From Pedobacter frigidisoli (GTDB lineage: Bacteria > Bacteroidota > Bacteroidia > Sphingobacteriales > Sphingobacteriaceae): a DNA stretch of 64,000 bases. Each line of letters opens with the position of its first letter. The first letter of the stretch is position 1. The position numbers and the translations under genes were made by a program. Below are positions 1-9,058 of the stretch, piece after piece. The stretch lies in the NCBI RefSeq assembly GCF_004331675.1, contig NZ_SJSN01000009.1:1-64000 (forward strand), in the 5' to 3' direction. The notes beneath the pieces were generated by a model, which was given only the letters and a program-made list of their open reading frames with translations, ran no database searches and was not told the DNA's origin.

Positions 1-306
1 ATATTCTGGAGGATAGATACGGCAACGGTGCGACAATAATAACCTCGCAGCTGCCAGTGGATAACTGGTATAACTTTATAGATGAACCCACACTTGCAGA
101 TGCAATTATGGACAGGCTGTCAGCATCTGCTCACAGAATTGCACTTACGGGCAAATCCATGAGAAATAAAAAAAATCATTAAGTTTACAGAATATCGCTT
201 TGTCCAAAAAGTGATATGGTTAAAAAGTTAGTGCTAAAGCCAGAACCAAACTGGTGCACTATGCCTCGGAATGTGGTGTACTTTGTTCGGAATAATCAGC
301 TCAACA
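1..306 (+). mobile_element. Right end of an IS21-family insertion sequence (partial)
   Basis: The window opens inside an insertion sequence. It holds the 3' end of istB (3-182) and a non-coding terminal segment. That segment has two imperfect direct repeats, TGGTGCACTATGCCTCGGAA at 252-271 and TGGTGTACTTTGTTCGGAA at 274-292. Multiple terminal repeats that bind the transposase are known in the IS21 family. The end at 306 is inferred from the CA dinucleotide expected at an IS21 terminus (AATCAGCTCAACA). The other end and istA lie outside the window. Confidence 0.6.
3..182 (+). CDS. istB: IstB transposition helper ATPase, C-terminal fragment
   Basis: This reading frame enters from the left edge and gives 59 residues before a TAA stop. 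It contains the IstB C-terminal signature: EDRYGNGATIITSQLP, then DEPTLADAIMDRL and AHRIALTGKSMR. IstB is the AAA+ ATPase that helps the IS21 transposase IstA choose targets and assemble the strand-transfer complex. The Walker motifs lie upstream of the window and cannot be checked. No frameshift is visible in the part shown, so the element may be intact. Family assignment is by motif recognition only. Confidence 0.8.
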   Translation: MLEDRYGNGATIITSQLPVDNWYNFIDEPTLADAIMDRLSASAHRIALTGKSMRNKKNH

Positions 307-375
307 AGATATCTTAAGTTTCTAAGGTGGTAAAAATCCCTTATGCTCATTTTTTGATTATGATTTTTATGAAAT

Positions 376-404
376 TGTCATTTCTGAGGCACGAAGCAAT
401 CTTC
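376..404. repeat. Degenerate copy of an intergenic GAAGCAATC-type repeat
   Basis: The segment TGTCATTTCTGAGGCACGA followed by AGCAATCTTC resembles, in reverse complement, the repeat at 46697-46738 (AGATTGCCAC ... GCAATGACG). It sits between the insertion sequence and purM. The similarity is partial and judged by eye. Confidence 0.35.
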
Positions 405-473
405 ATAATTACATCCTTATTTCCACCAACTAAAACTTCTGACTTCAGTCTTCTGACTCCGGACTTTTTCCCT

Positions 474-481
474 TATCTTTG
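474..481 (+). promoter_or_regulatory. Bacteroidota -7 promoter box of purM
   Basis: TATCTTTG matches TAnnTTTG and ends 7 nt before the ATG at 489. The mRNA is therefore probably leaderless or nearly so. This supports 489 rather than an upstream in-frame start. Confidence 0.65.
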
Positions 482-488
482 CGCCAAC

Positions 489-1670
489 ATGAGTGATAAC
501 AGGTACAATCAGCGTGGCGTTTCTGCCTCAAAAGAAGATGTGCATAATGCCATCAAAAATATCGACAAAGGAATTTTCCCAAAAGCTTTTTGCAAAATCA
601 TCCCTGATATTTTAGGTGGCGATGATAAATATTGCAACATCATGCATGCCGATGGCGCAGGAACAAAATCATCATTAGCTTACGTTTATTGGAAAGAAAC
701 CGGCGATGTTTCCGTTTGGAAAGGAATTGCTCAGGATGCCATCATCATGAATCTCGATGATCTAATCTGCGTTGGCGCTACCGATAACATCTTGTTATCC
801 TCAACAATTGGCCGAAACAAAAATTTAATTCCTGGAGAAGTGATTGCTGCCATAATTAATGGTACCGAAGAAATTCTTTCCGATCTACGCGAACAAGGAA
901 TTTCTATTTATTCTACAGGAGGCGAAACTGCAGATGTTGGCGATTTGGTTAGAACAATTATTGTCGATTCTACCGTAACCTGCCGGATGAAACGTGAAGA
1001 TGTAATCAGTAATGATAACATTAAACCAGGTGATGTGATCGTAGCACTAGCTTCATTCGGACAAGCAAGCTATGAAACAGAATATAACGGCGGCATGGGC
1101 TCCAATGGACTTACCTCTGCCCGTCATGATGTATTTGATAAATCTGTAGCCAAAAGCTATCCCGAAAGTTTTGACCCAGCTGTTCAGTTCAATTTAGTTT
1201 TCTCGGGCAAAAAGCAGTTGACTGATGAAGTAGAAATCGATGGTTTTGGACCTATAACTGCAGGTAAATTGGTATTGTCACCTACTAGAACTTATGCTCC
1301 GGTTATCAAGAAAATATTAAAAAATCACCGCAGCCAAATTAATGGAATTGTACATTGCAGTGGCGGTGCACAAACAAAAGTATTGCATTTCATCAATGAT
1401 AATATCCACGTCATTAAAGATAACCTATTCCCTATTCCTCCTCTATTTAAGTTGATCCAAGAGCAATCTGGAACAGATTGGAAAGAAATGTATAAGGTAT
1501 TCAATATGGGGCACCGAATGGAATTATACGTTCCTCAAGAAATTGCAGAAAGTATTTTGGAGATTTCTAAAAGCTTTAATATCGATGCACAGATTATTGG
1601 CCGAGTAGAAAAAGGTGAACAAAAACAGGTTACTATCGAAAGTGAGTTTGGAACTTTCATTTATAATTAA
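489..1670 (+). CDS. purM: Phosphoribosylformylglycinamidine cyclo-ligase (AIR synthase)
   Basis: AIR synthase closes the imidazole ring in step five of cytosolic de novo purine synthesis, using ATP to turn FGAM into AIR. The protein is 393 residues, the long form typical of Bacteroidota. Visible family motifs are the N-terminal RGVSASKEDVHNAI, the nucleotide-binding HADGAGTKSS near residue 45, STGGETADVGD near residue 150 and the C-terminal FNMGHRME. The frame is open back to 327, but the extra residues there are unlike the family and include the promoter. The ATG at 489 follows a TAnnTTTG box directly. It is monocistronic with a strong terminator. No other purine gene is adjacent. Confidence 0.93.
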   Translation: MSDNRYNQRGVSASKEDVHNAIKNIDKGIFPKAFCKIIPDILGGDDKYCNIMHADGAGTKSSLAYVYWKETGDVSVWKGIAQDAIIMNLDDLICVGATDNILLSSTIGRNKNLIPGEVIAAIINGTEEILSDLREQGISIYSTGGETADVGDLVRTIIVDSTVTCRMKREDVISNDNIKPGDVIVALASFGQASYETEYNGGMGSNGLTSARHDVFDKSVAKSYPESFDPAVQFNLVFSGKKQLTDEVEIDGFGPITAGKLVLSPTRTYAPVIKKILKNHRSQINGIVHCSGGAQTKVLHFINDNIHVIKDNLFPIPPLFKLIQEQSGTDWKEMYKVFNMGHRMELYVPQEIAESILEISKSFNIDAQIIGRVEKGEQKQVTIESEFGTFIYN

Positions 1671-1690
1671 GATTCTAATTCAATAAACAG

Positions 1691-1730
1691 AAAAGCTTTT
1701 CGATACACCATCGGGAAGCTTTTTTTGTTT
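1691..1730 (+). terminator. Intrinsic terminator of purM
   Basis: A 14-bp stem pairs AAAAGCTTTTCGAT (1691-1704) with ATCGGGAAGCTTTT (1710-1723), including two G-U pairs. The loop is 5 nt and a T run follows. It starts 20 nt after the purM stop. Confidence 0.8.
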
Positions 1731-2049
1731 CTGTCAGCAAATCTGCTTTAAATAGTTACCTTCTTTTAGCTTTAATATTTTAAATTAACCATTATCTTGA
1801 TTTGCTTAAAAAGTCAAAAAGAAATCGACTAATCCGTTTCTTTAAAATCAATACTTCTTTTAACACTTTCCCAAGCTTAATTCAAACCTTACTTTCCTAC
1901 CCTGTTGCTTTAGCACATTGTAAGAAGCTATATGTCAAACAATCTAATCTTCTTTAAAGCTTTTATTTTAGGTTTAATCTATCTCGCTTATATGTAATTA
2001 TTTTCCAGATGATATGCTAATAAATCTTTTGTGAAACTGTAACTATAAC
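1731..2049. other. AT-rich spacer without a gene
   Basis: The spacer separates the convergent purM and lipoprotein transcripts. Apart from the terminators at its two edges, no open frame, RNA fold or repeat is recognised. Confidence 0.6.
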
Positions 2050-2087
2050 AAAAAAGCCCCGACTGAGAAGTCGAGGCTTGATTTTTT
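2050..2087 (-). terminator. Terminator of the TonB receptor/lipoprotein transcript
   Basis: On the minus strand, GCCTCGACT pairs with AGTCGGGGC around a TCTC loop (2056-2077). One mismatch is present and TTTTTTG follows. It begins 25 nt past the lipoprotein stop. Confidence 0.8.
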
Positions 2088-2102
2088 ACGATCTAGGAAC
2101 CA

Positions 2103-2690
2103 CTATAGAGCGGTTCTTAATCCAAATTCAGAAAGTGGGAAAGTATATTCAGCAAGTGTAACATTAGCAGCATCTTGAGCTACAATGATAATACTTGTAC
2201 CTCTAGATTGAGATGCAACATTATTATTTACTGTAAAAAGACCTTTACCTATTTGACTTAAGTTAAATGTATAAGTAAGACCCCAAACAATATTACTTGC
2301 ATTACCATAAGCACCAATTGAGGTTACCGCAGGTGCACCGGTAGCTGGAGCTGCTGTTGCTGTAAGAGATACATTATTTGCAGTGTAAAGTTGTGTTCTA
2401 ACTGAACTACTCACTGTACTTGCGGTTAATTGAGTATTAGTTAAATAATAAACCGTTAACTTAGGGATTACCTTATTAGGAAAAAGTTTTTCTCCAACAA
2501 TATAGTTAAGTGTAACAACACTTGTTGCTATTGTTCCTGTTGCTGATATGGCTGTGCCTTTAGTTAACTCGATAGTTGTTGCACCAGGTCCCGATAATTC
2601 CTTTTCCGCATTAGGGTCTTTTTTACATGCGCTCATTGATAGAACAATAACACTTGCTATAACCGAAATTTTTGATATAATATTTTTCAT
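2103..2690 (-). CDS. Hypothetical lipoprotein downstream of a TonB-dependent receptor
   Basis: The 195-residue protein begins with a signal peptide ending in the lipobox LSMSAC, so the mature protein should start at Cys22 with a lipid anchor. The rest is rich in Thr, Ala, Val and Ser, with alternating hydrophobic stretches suggesting beta structure. No family is recognised. It follows the TonB receptor by 26 nt on the same strand and shares its terminator, so it is probably co-transcribed and may be an accessory surface or periplasmic subunit. It has no SusD features: it is too short and lacks TPR-like helices. Function is unknown. Confidence 0.75.
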   Translation of the reverse strand: MKNIISKISVIASVIVLSMSACKKDPNAEKELSGPGATTIELTKGTAISATGTIATSVVTLNYIVGEKLFPNKVIPKLTVYYLTNTQLTASTVSSSVRTQLYTANNVSLTATAAPATGAPAVTSIGAYGNASNIVWGLTYTFNLSQIGKGLFTVNNNVASQSRGTSIIIVAQDAANVTLAEYTFPLSEFGLRTAL

Positions 2691-2716
2691 TTTTTTCTTT
2701 TTGTGGTTAACAATCC

Positions 2717-5700
2717 TTAGTTGAAATTATAACGTACTCCAAATTGCATGTAGTAAGTAGAAGAAATGGTTTGCGAAGTTCCAAATGTTTCTCTGATAAT
2801 ATCGCCCTGTGTAGCTGCCATTTTAAATGTTGGCTTAGTGACACCGTTAATAGAAGAAACGTTTTGAGGTACCAAAATTGCACCATTACTTGCGTTAACA
2901 AAATTCATATTACCCCACTTGCGGTTCAATAAGTTACCAACGTTAAAGATATCAACAGTAAATTGGAAAGAATTTTTAGATTTGCCATAATTTCTGAAAA
3001 CCTCTTGGGTTAACCTAAAATCAAACTGATTTCTCCAAGGTGATGTAGCAGCATTACGTTCAGCATATTGGCCTTTGTGCTCTCTTAAATATTTATCTTG
3101 CTCAATGTAAGCGAAGAAAATATCACTTTGTTCTTGCGCAGTATATGGTTTAGCATAACCCGTATTACCACCACCAGTAGGAATATTCACAAAAGTAATT
3201 TCAGATGCATCACGAGGGATGTAAATCAAATCGTTAGTTTGTCCATCGCGGTTAAAATCTGCACTATAAGTATATGAGAATCTTCCTTGTTGTGATCCTG
3301 AATAGAATAATGAGAATGATGTAGCTAAGTTTTTAAAGTATTCCTTTCTGTAAGAAATATTAGCAATAACACGATCAGGATTTAAGTTACTTGAATAACT
3401 TAAAGTTGGGCTATTAGGGTTTGATGAAGTATATGGGATAGACCATAAGTTTAATAATTGGTCACCACTTCCATCACCATAGTTACGTTGATCTGAACGC
3501 GTATAAGCTACCATTGCAGATAATCCACTGCTAAATTGCTTTGTTAATTGCGCAGTTGCTTGCCAATTATATCCACCTTTAGCATTTGTCATTTCTACAA
3601 CGTTCAATGCTGATGTACCTGTTGCGCTTGGAATACCAGCACTTGTCATATTCACAACTTGTCTTGAAGTCACTGTACTTCCATAAAAAGGCCTGTTATC
3701 AGGATAGCCAGTAATAGTCAAAGCTGTTGGTTCTTGTAAGTTTACGTTTTTAGCAACTGCTACGTTAAGATCTTTACCGTAGATACCTTCTAATGTAGCA
3801 ACTACGCCACCTGGTAATTTAAAATCTACTGCTAAACTTGATTTCCACGTTTGTGGGAATTTAAGATTTGGAGACATTGCGCTAATAGTACCTGGAATAC
3901 TTGTACCTGCTGCTGGTGCAGCTGTGGTTAAGTTCGGCGCTATGCTTGGATTAAATAATGGAGTATTAACTCCAGAATAAACTTGAGTGTATTGCAACAA
4001 ACCAGCATCACCAGATTGAGCAACAATCCATACAAATGGAACACGACCTGTAAATATCCCTGAACCACCTCTAACTTGTAATGAACGATCTCCCAACACA
4101 TCCCAGTTAAATCCGAAACGAGGAGAATAAGTTAATTTTGCATCAGGTAAAACGCCGGTATCAACTTTCTGTCCGTTAGCAAAAGTTTGTGCTGCAACTA
4201 AAGGATGTGTTTTAATTTCGCTTACATCTGGGTAAGTTGCTTGCTCAAAACGAATGCCCGCTGTCACTTTTAAACGATCAGAAATTGTAAATTCATCTTG
4301 CAAATAAGCTGAATACTGAGCAAATTTAAAGCTTGGATAAGCTTGTGAACCATCTGGAGTTAATGGATAAGTAACCGAGTATTGTAAAGGTCTAGCGTTA
4401 TTATAAAAATCAGCATAAGAAGCAAAAGTATAAAAACCGGTTCCAAAACGTTGGAAACCATTTTTAGTAGTGCTAAACTCAGCCTGTAAACCCAATGTAA
4501 TGTTATGTTTACCTAAAGCTAAACTTAAATCATCACTATAAGTATAACCTTTTACATCTCTTAAATTTCCGTAAGTAAATGCTTCGTAACCAAACGTAGT
4601 TAATACACTACCTGCTGATGTTCCAGATTGAGTATTGTTCAAGATATCAACCATTGGAAACGGTGAACTATCTGAGGTTCTAGGATCATTTTGGTGTGAG
4701 TAAGTTGCTCTCAAAACGTTTGTAATTTTACTTCCGAAGTTTGAGTTCAATTCCGCTACAGCTGAATATAAGTTAGCTGCTTGATAATAGTTAGAGTTAG
4801 AAAAGTTTAAACCAGCATTGGTAGCTGTTCCAGATCTTACATTACCATAACCTAAGTTACCAGTTACACCAGAACCAGTCACAGATGTACTTGCTGAACT
4901 TGGAGATTTACTTTCTACTTGGTTGTAACGAACACTGAAACGGTGGTTTTTAGTAATATTCCAATCTAAACGAGCAAACATTTTCTCGTTATCGCTAATA
5001 TTTGAATATCCTTGATACACACCTGGATCGTAACCATATTTAGAAATTAGGTATGATTTTAAATTGTCCAGATCATTTGCTGTAGCTGGTGCCACTGTTG
5101 ATACTCCACTGTTATATGGTAATGCAGCAGTCGCAGCGATTCTAGTGTTTCCTGGTTCAATTGTATGTTTCTTTTCGTAGTTTACAAAAAAGAATAATTT
5201 ATCCTTAATAATTGGTCCACCTAAACTGAATCCGTAATTTTTCTCATCTAGCTTTTGAAGAGCACTTATCCTATATGTTTCGCCAATTCTCTTTCCTTGT
5301 TGTTCTTCACCACGCATGGTATAAAATGCATTTCCAGAAAAATCATTTGTACCAGAACGTGTAACGGCAGTTACAGAACCACCTGTAAAACCAGATTGAC
5401 GAACATCATATGGAGTTACATTGATAGAGATTTGCTCCAATGCATCAATTGAAATTGGAGAACCACCAGCAGGGATGTTTTGACCAATACCAAATTGATT
5501 GTTGAAGTTAGCACCATCTACAGTAAAGTTGTTCGAACGATAGTTACCACCACCAATTGAAGTTCCATTAGCTTGAGGAGTTAAACGTGTTAAATCGTTT
5601 ACACTACGGTTAATAGTAGGCAAAGTTTGGATTTGTTGTCTAGTAATCACAGTGTTTGCACCTGTCTTATTAGAATTCATAATAGCATTGCTACTTTGAC

Positions 5701-6073
5701 CAACAATCTTAACTTCTGCTAAGGTTGAACTATTATCTACCAAAGTTAAATTTAATAAATATGGCTCACCTAACTTTAAATAAAGCTCAGTTTGTTTCTC
5801 TGGTCTGTAACCTACAAAGCTAACTTCGACGGTGTAAGGACCACCAACACGCATACCACCAATGGTAAAGCGGCCATCGTTGTTGGTTGATACTGAGTAA
5901 ACAGTTCCAGTTGGTGTATGTGTTGCTTTAACACTTGCACCAGGTAAGGCGCCTTTGGCATCCTTAATTGTTCCTGTCATTGATGATGTGGTTACTTGTG
6001 CATTTGCACCAATAGTAATACCTACAAATGCAACAATAACGAGTACTAATCTTAAAAGTAAAGATTTTTTCAT
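2717..6073 (-). CDS. TonB-dependent receptor with N-terminal CarboxypepD_reg-like domain (Oar type)
   Basis: An outer-membrane receptor of 1118 residues. A signal peptide ends near ANAQ (residue 26). A carboxypeptidase-regulatory-like beta-sandwich follows (about 30-110; SMTGTIKDAKGALPGASVKA). A plug domain spans about 125-250 (GANTVITRQQIQTLP, NNFTVDGANFNN), and a long barrel ends in the aromatic strand YYMQFGVRYNFN. This domain order matches Oar/OmpA-related TonB receptors. Such proteins import large substrates or take part in surface functions; the substrate cannot be read from sequence. It leads a two-gene transcript with the lipoprotein behind it. A TAnnTTTG box lies 60 nt upstream. Confidence 0.9.
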   Translation of the reverse strand: MKKSLLLRLVLVIVAFVGITIGANAQVTTSSMTGTIKDAKGALPGASVKATHTPTGTVYSVSTNNDGRFTIGGMRVGGPYTVEVSFVGYRPEKQTELYLKLGEPYLLNLTLVDNSSTLAEVKIVGQSSNAIMNSNKTGANTVITRQQIQTLPTINRSVNDLTRLTPQANGTSIGGGNYRSNNFTVDGANFNNQFGIGQNIPAGGSPISIDALEQISINVTPYDVRQSGFTGGSVTAVTRSGTNDFSGNAFYTMRGEEQQGKRIGETYRISALQKLDEKNYGFSLGGPIIKDKLFFFVNYEKKHTIEPGNTRIAATAALPYNSGVSTVAPATANDLDNLKSYLISKYGYDPGVYQGYSNISDNEKMFARLDWNITKNHRFSVRYNQVESKSPSSASTSVTGSGVTGNLGYGNVRSGTATNAGLNFSNSNYYQAANLYSAVAELNSNFGSKITNVLRATYSHQNDPRTSDSSPFPMVDILNNTQSGTSAGSVLTTFGYEAFTYGNLRDVKGYTYSDDLSLALGKHNITLGLQAEFSTTKNGFQRFGTGFYTFASYADFYNNARPLQYSVTYPLTPDGSQAYPSFKFAQYSAYLQDEFTISDRLKVTAGIRFEQATYPDVSEIKTHPLVAAQTFANGQKVDTGVLPDAKLTYSPRFGFNWDVLGDRSLQVRGGSGIFTGRVPFVWIVAQSGDAGLLQYTQVYSGVNTPLFNPSIAPNLTTAAPAAGTSIPGTISAMSPNLKFPQTWKSSLAVDFKLPGGVVATLEGIYGKDLNVAVAKNVNLQEPTALTITGYPDNRPFYGSTVTSRQVVNMTSAGIPSATGTSALNVVEMTNAKGGYNWQATAQLTKQFSSGLSAMVAYTRSDQRNYGDGSGDQLLNLWSIPYTSSNPNSPTLSYSSNLNPDRVIANISYRKEYFKNLATSFSLFYSGSQQGRFSYTYSADFNRDGQTNDLIYIPRDASEITFVNIPTGGGNTGYAKPYTAQEQSDIFFAYIEQDKYLREHKGQYAERNAATSPWRNQFDFRLTQEVFRNYGKSKNSFQFTVDIFNVGNLLNRKWGNMNFVNASNGAILVPQNVSSINGVTKPTFKMAATQGDIIRETFGTSQTISSTYYMQFGVRYNFN

Positions 6074-6132
6074 ACTTTGTTTTTTAATTGTTTTTTGTTG
6101 TTGAATAATAATCGGGGATGATTTTATTGGCG

Positions 6133-6140
6133 CAAATGTA
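6133..6140 (-). promoter_or_regulatory. -7 promoter box of the TonB receptor
   Basis: The minus strand reads TACATTTG, a full match to TAnnTTTG, 60 nt upstream of the receptor ATG. No clear -33 TTTG is seen. Confidence 0.55.
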
Positions 6141-6539
6141 CTTAATAATATTTAACACATTTTAACATCCAATGTTAAATTATTATTAACTCGGGCAAAA
6201 CTTTTCAACATTTAACATTGTTTTATTGCCTTATAACTTTCAGTTTATCAATGCATTGATTAATCAACTAAATATTCCTAAACAAATGAGCATGTTATTT
6301 ATTATTTAGGCATAGAACTTAAAAGAATACTAGCATTTTCTTAATAATTACATAAAACTAATATTCATAACCAAAAAAAACCTCTATTGTCGTCTATTTG
6401 AGAGAAATAAAAACAGATAAACTGTAGTTTTCACTTTTTATATGATCTCATTTGAAAACATCAAAATATAGAAGTATTCAATCATTGTAAATTTTATACA
6501 CTATATCGATAATCACCTCATCTATTGACATTTTTTTTT
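6141..6539. other. Very AT-rich divergent intergenic region
   Basis: The spacer lies between the divergent TonB receptor and lpdA. Near 6150-6225 the words TTTAACA and TGTTAAA recur (ATTTAACACATTTTAACATC and AACATTTAACATTG). These could be operator half-sites but are also expected in AT-rich DNA. No gene or RNA is recognised. Confidence 0.4.
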
Positions 6540-6660
6540 TAGTTTTGGCAATTGTTGAGTAACGGTTATTTAACAATAGTAATGTGTATTGATGGGCAAC
6601 TGTCAATCCGAGATAAATCCACCCATGTGGAGACTTCTTCCCTAGAAGATTACATTATAA
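6540..6660 (+). promoter_or_regulatory. Putative promoter and folded leader of lpdA
   Basis: TAGTTTTG (6540-6547) fits TAnnTTTG. Downstream is an unusually GC-richer 120-nt leader with two hairpins: ATTGTT (6551-6556) with AACAAT (6572-6577), and TCTTC-CCTA-GAAGA near 6640-6653. It matches no riboswitch known to me, and a regulatory role is inference. Confidence 0.35.
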
Positions 6661-6694
6661 CAGAACAATTAAAAAGGAAATCTCTTTATAAAGT

Positions 6695-8083
6695 ATGAAT
6701 TACGACGTTATTGTTTTAGGCAGCGGCCCAGGTGGTTATGTAGCTGCGATCAGAGCTTCTCAATTGGGACTAAAAGTTGCAATTGTTGAGCGTGAATCTT
6801 TAGGTGGCATTTGTTTAAATTGGGGTTGTATCCCTACTAAAGCATTATTAAAAAGTGCTCAGGTTTTCGAATATATTAATCATGCTGCTGATTACGGCAT
6901 CACTACAGCGGGCGCAACTGCCGATTTTGCTGCAGTTGTAAAACGTAGTCGTGGCGTTGCCGATGGCATGAGTAAGGGCGTTCAATTCTTAATGAAGAAA
7001 AATAAGATTGACGTTGTGATGGGAACTGGTAAGGTTAAACCAGGAAACAAATTAGAAGTAAAAGGTGCAGATGGTTCTCAACAAGAACTAACAGCTAAAA
7101 ATATCATTATTGCTACTGGTGCCCGTTCTAGAGAATTACCAAATTTAAAGCAAGACGGTAAAAAAATTATTGGTTATCGCCAGGCAATGGTTTTACCAGA
7201 AATGCCTAAAAGCATGGTTGTTGTAGGTTCTGGAGCAATTGGTGTCGAATTTGCTTATTTCTATGCCACAATGGGCACGAAAGTTACCATTGTAGAATTT
7301 ATGGATAACGTTGTTCCGGTTGAGGATGAAGACGTTTCTAAACAGCTTTTGCGTAGTCTTAAAAAAGTAGGTATCGATATAATGACTTCAGCTTCTGTTG
7401 AAGCAGTAGATACAAGCGGTGCAGGTTGCAAAGTTTCAGTAAAAACAGCTTCTGGCATGCAAACTATCGAAGCGGATATCGTACTTTCTGCAGCAGGTAT
7501 TGTTGCGAATATCGAGAACATTGGTTTAGAGGAAACTGGAATCAAAACTGAAAAAGGAAAAATTGTAACAGATGAATTCTATAATACTTCGGTAAAAGGT
7601 TACTACGCAATTGGTGATGTTGTTGGCGGACAAGCACTTGCCCACGTTGCATCTGCAGAAGGAATTATTTGTGTAGAGAAAATCGCTGGTCAACATGTAG
7701 AACCATTGGATTACAATAACATTCCAGGATGTACTTATTGCACACCAGAAATTGCATCTGTAGGTTATACCGAAAAAGCTGCAAAAGCCGCTGGTTATGA
7801 ATTGAAAATTGGCAAGTTCCCATTCTCAGCTTCTGGTAAAGCTGCTGCTGCTGGCGCCAAAGATGGTTTTGTGAAACTAATTTTCGATGCTAAATACGGA
7901 GAATTATTAGGTGCTCACATGATAGGAACTAACGTTACCGAAATGATCGCCGAAATTGTAGTTGCCCGTAAATTGGAAACTACTGGTCATGAAATGATAA
8001 AATCTGTTCACCCACACCCAACCATGAGCGAAGCAATTATGGAAGCTGCCGCTGATGCCTACGGAGAAGTGATACATTTATAA
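6695..8083 (+). CDS. lpdA: Dihydrolipoyl dehydrogenase (E3)
   Basis: The 462-residue flavoprotein reoxidises dihydrolipoamide in the 2-oxo-acid dehydrogenase complexes and the glycine cleavage system, passing electrons through FAD to NAD+. Visible features are the FAD-binding GSGPGG (9-14), the redox disulfide CLNWGCIP with Cys40 and Cys45, a second Rossmann site VVGSGAIGVEFA for NAD, the FAD site TSVKGYYAIGDVV, and the C-terminal catalytic HPHPTMSE typical of E3. Length is normal. No E1 or E2 gene is adjacent, as is common for a shared E3. A terminator follows. Confidence 0.95.
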   Translation: MNYDVIVLGSGPGGYVAAIRASQLGLKVAIVERESLGGICLNWGCIPTKALLKSAQVFEYINHAADYGITTAGATADFAAVVKRSRGVADGMSKGVQFLMKKNKIDVVMGTGKVKPGNKLEVKGADGSQQELTAKNIIIATGARSRELPNLKQDGKKIIGYRQAMVLPEMPKSMVVVGSGAIGVEFAYFYATMGTKVTIVEFMDNVVPVEDEDVSKQLLRSLKKVGIDIMTSASVEAVDTSGAGCKVSVKTASGMQTIEADIVLSAAGIVANIENIGLEETGIKTEKGKIVTDEFYNTSVKGYYAIGDVVGGQALAHVASAEGIICVEKIAGQHVEPLDYNNIPGCTYCTPEIASVGYTEKAAKAAGYELKIGKFPFSASGKAAAAGAKDGFVKLIFDAKYGELLGAHMIGTNVTEMIAEIVVARKLETTGHEMIKSVHPHPTMSEAIMEAAADAYGEVIHL

Positions 8084-8127
8084 AATATGTAAGATGGTTG
8101 ATGGAAAATGGAAATCAACCTAAACTG

Positions 8128-8161
8128 AAAACCTGTTAATTAAGTTTAACAGGTTTTTTCT
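8128..8161 (+). terminator. Terminator of lpdA
   Basis: AACCTGTTA (8130-8138) pairs perfectly with TAACAGGTT (8147-8155) around an 8-nt loop, and a T run follows. Confidence 0.8.
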
Positions 8162-8218
8162 ATTTTTAGCCAAGTTTACATTACAATTTACATCTTACCT
8201 ATTCCGTTTTACATCAAT

Positions 8219-9058
8219 ATGAAACTTCATACCATAAATACAGGCTTATTTAAACTAGATGGCGGTGCTATGTTTGGCGTTGTACCGAAAGCAATCTGGC
8301 AAAAAAGCAATCCTGCCGATGCAAATAACCTTTGTACTTGGGCCATGCGTTGCCTTTTAATTGAGAATGGCAATACTTTAACATTAGTAGATACAGGAAT
8401 TGGCGACAAACAGGACGAAAAGTTTTTTAGCCACTATTATTTACATGGTGATGATTCTCTGGAAAGCTCACTTGCAAACTTAGGTTTTAACACTGCAGAC
8501 ATTACCGATGTACTTTTAACCCATTTACATTTTGATCATGTTGGGGGAGCAATAGTCCGGGAAAATGAAAAACTAGTTCCAGCTTTTAAAAATGCTATTT
8601 ATTGGAGTAACGAAAAACATTGGCAATGGGCTATTGAACCAAATGCTCGAGAAAAGGCTTCATTCTTAAAGGAAAATATTTTGCCGATCCAAGAAAGTGG
8701 GCAGCTAAAGTTTATTGAAGAGAAAGAAAACGTGGCATGGCGAAAAGACACTAATATCAGCTTTGCTTATGGCCATACAGATGCAATGATGCTCCCTAAA
8801 ATAAATTATAAGGGAAGAACCATTGTTTACATGGCCGATTTGCTTCCATCGGTAGGGCATTTACCTCTACCCTACGTAATGGCTTATGATATGTTCCCAC
8901 TAAAAACGTTGACTGAAAAACAGCTATTTTTAGAAGAAGCTGTAAATAACAATTACATATTATACCTAGAACACGATCCAATAAATGAGTGTTGCACACT
9001 TCAGCGCACTGAAAAGGGAATTAGGGTTGCGGAAACTTTTAAGTTAACCGACATTTAA
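8219..9058 (+). CDS. MBL-fold metallo-hydrolase (lactonase-like)
   Basis: A 279-residue cytosolic metallo-beta-lactamase-fold enzyme. The zinc motif HLHFDH gives His102, His104, Asp106 and His107. Further likely ligands are the His in YGHTDAM, the Asp in MADLLPS and the His in EHDP. The order resembles the AHL-lactonase/YtnP-like subgroup, but substrate cannot be assigned from sequence. The stop overlaps the next gene by one base (TAATG), so the acetyltransferase is translationally coupled. No signal peptide is present. Confidence 0.85.
   Translation: MKLHTINTGLFKLDGGAMFGVVPKAIWQKSNPADANNLCTWAMRCLLIENGNTLTLVDTGIGDKQDEKFFSHYYLHGDDSLESSLANLGFNTADITDVLLTHLHFDHVGGAIVRENEKLVPAFKNAIYWSNEKHWQWAIEPNAREKASFLKENILPIQESGQLKFIEEKENVAWRKDTNISFAYGHTDAMMLPKINYKGRTIVYMADLLPSVGHLPLPYVMAYDMFPLKTLTEKQLFLEEAVNNNYILYLEHDPINECCTLQRTEKGIRVAETFKLTDI

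Noticed and set aside
327..488. N-terminal extension of purM
   Set aside because: It covers a promoter box and a repeat-like segment, and the family starts at the residue encoded at 489.
2103..6073. SusC/SusD polysaccharide utilisation pair
   Set aside because: The second gene encodes a short lipoprotein without SusD features, and no glycoside hydrolase is nearby.
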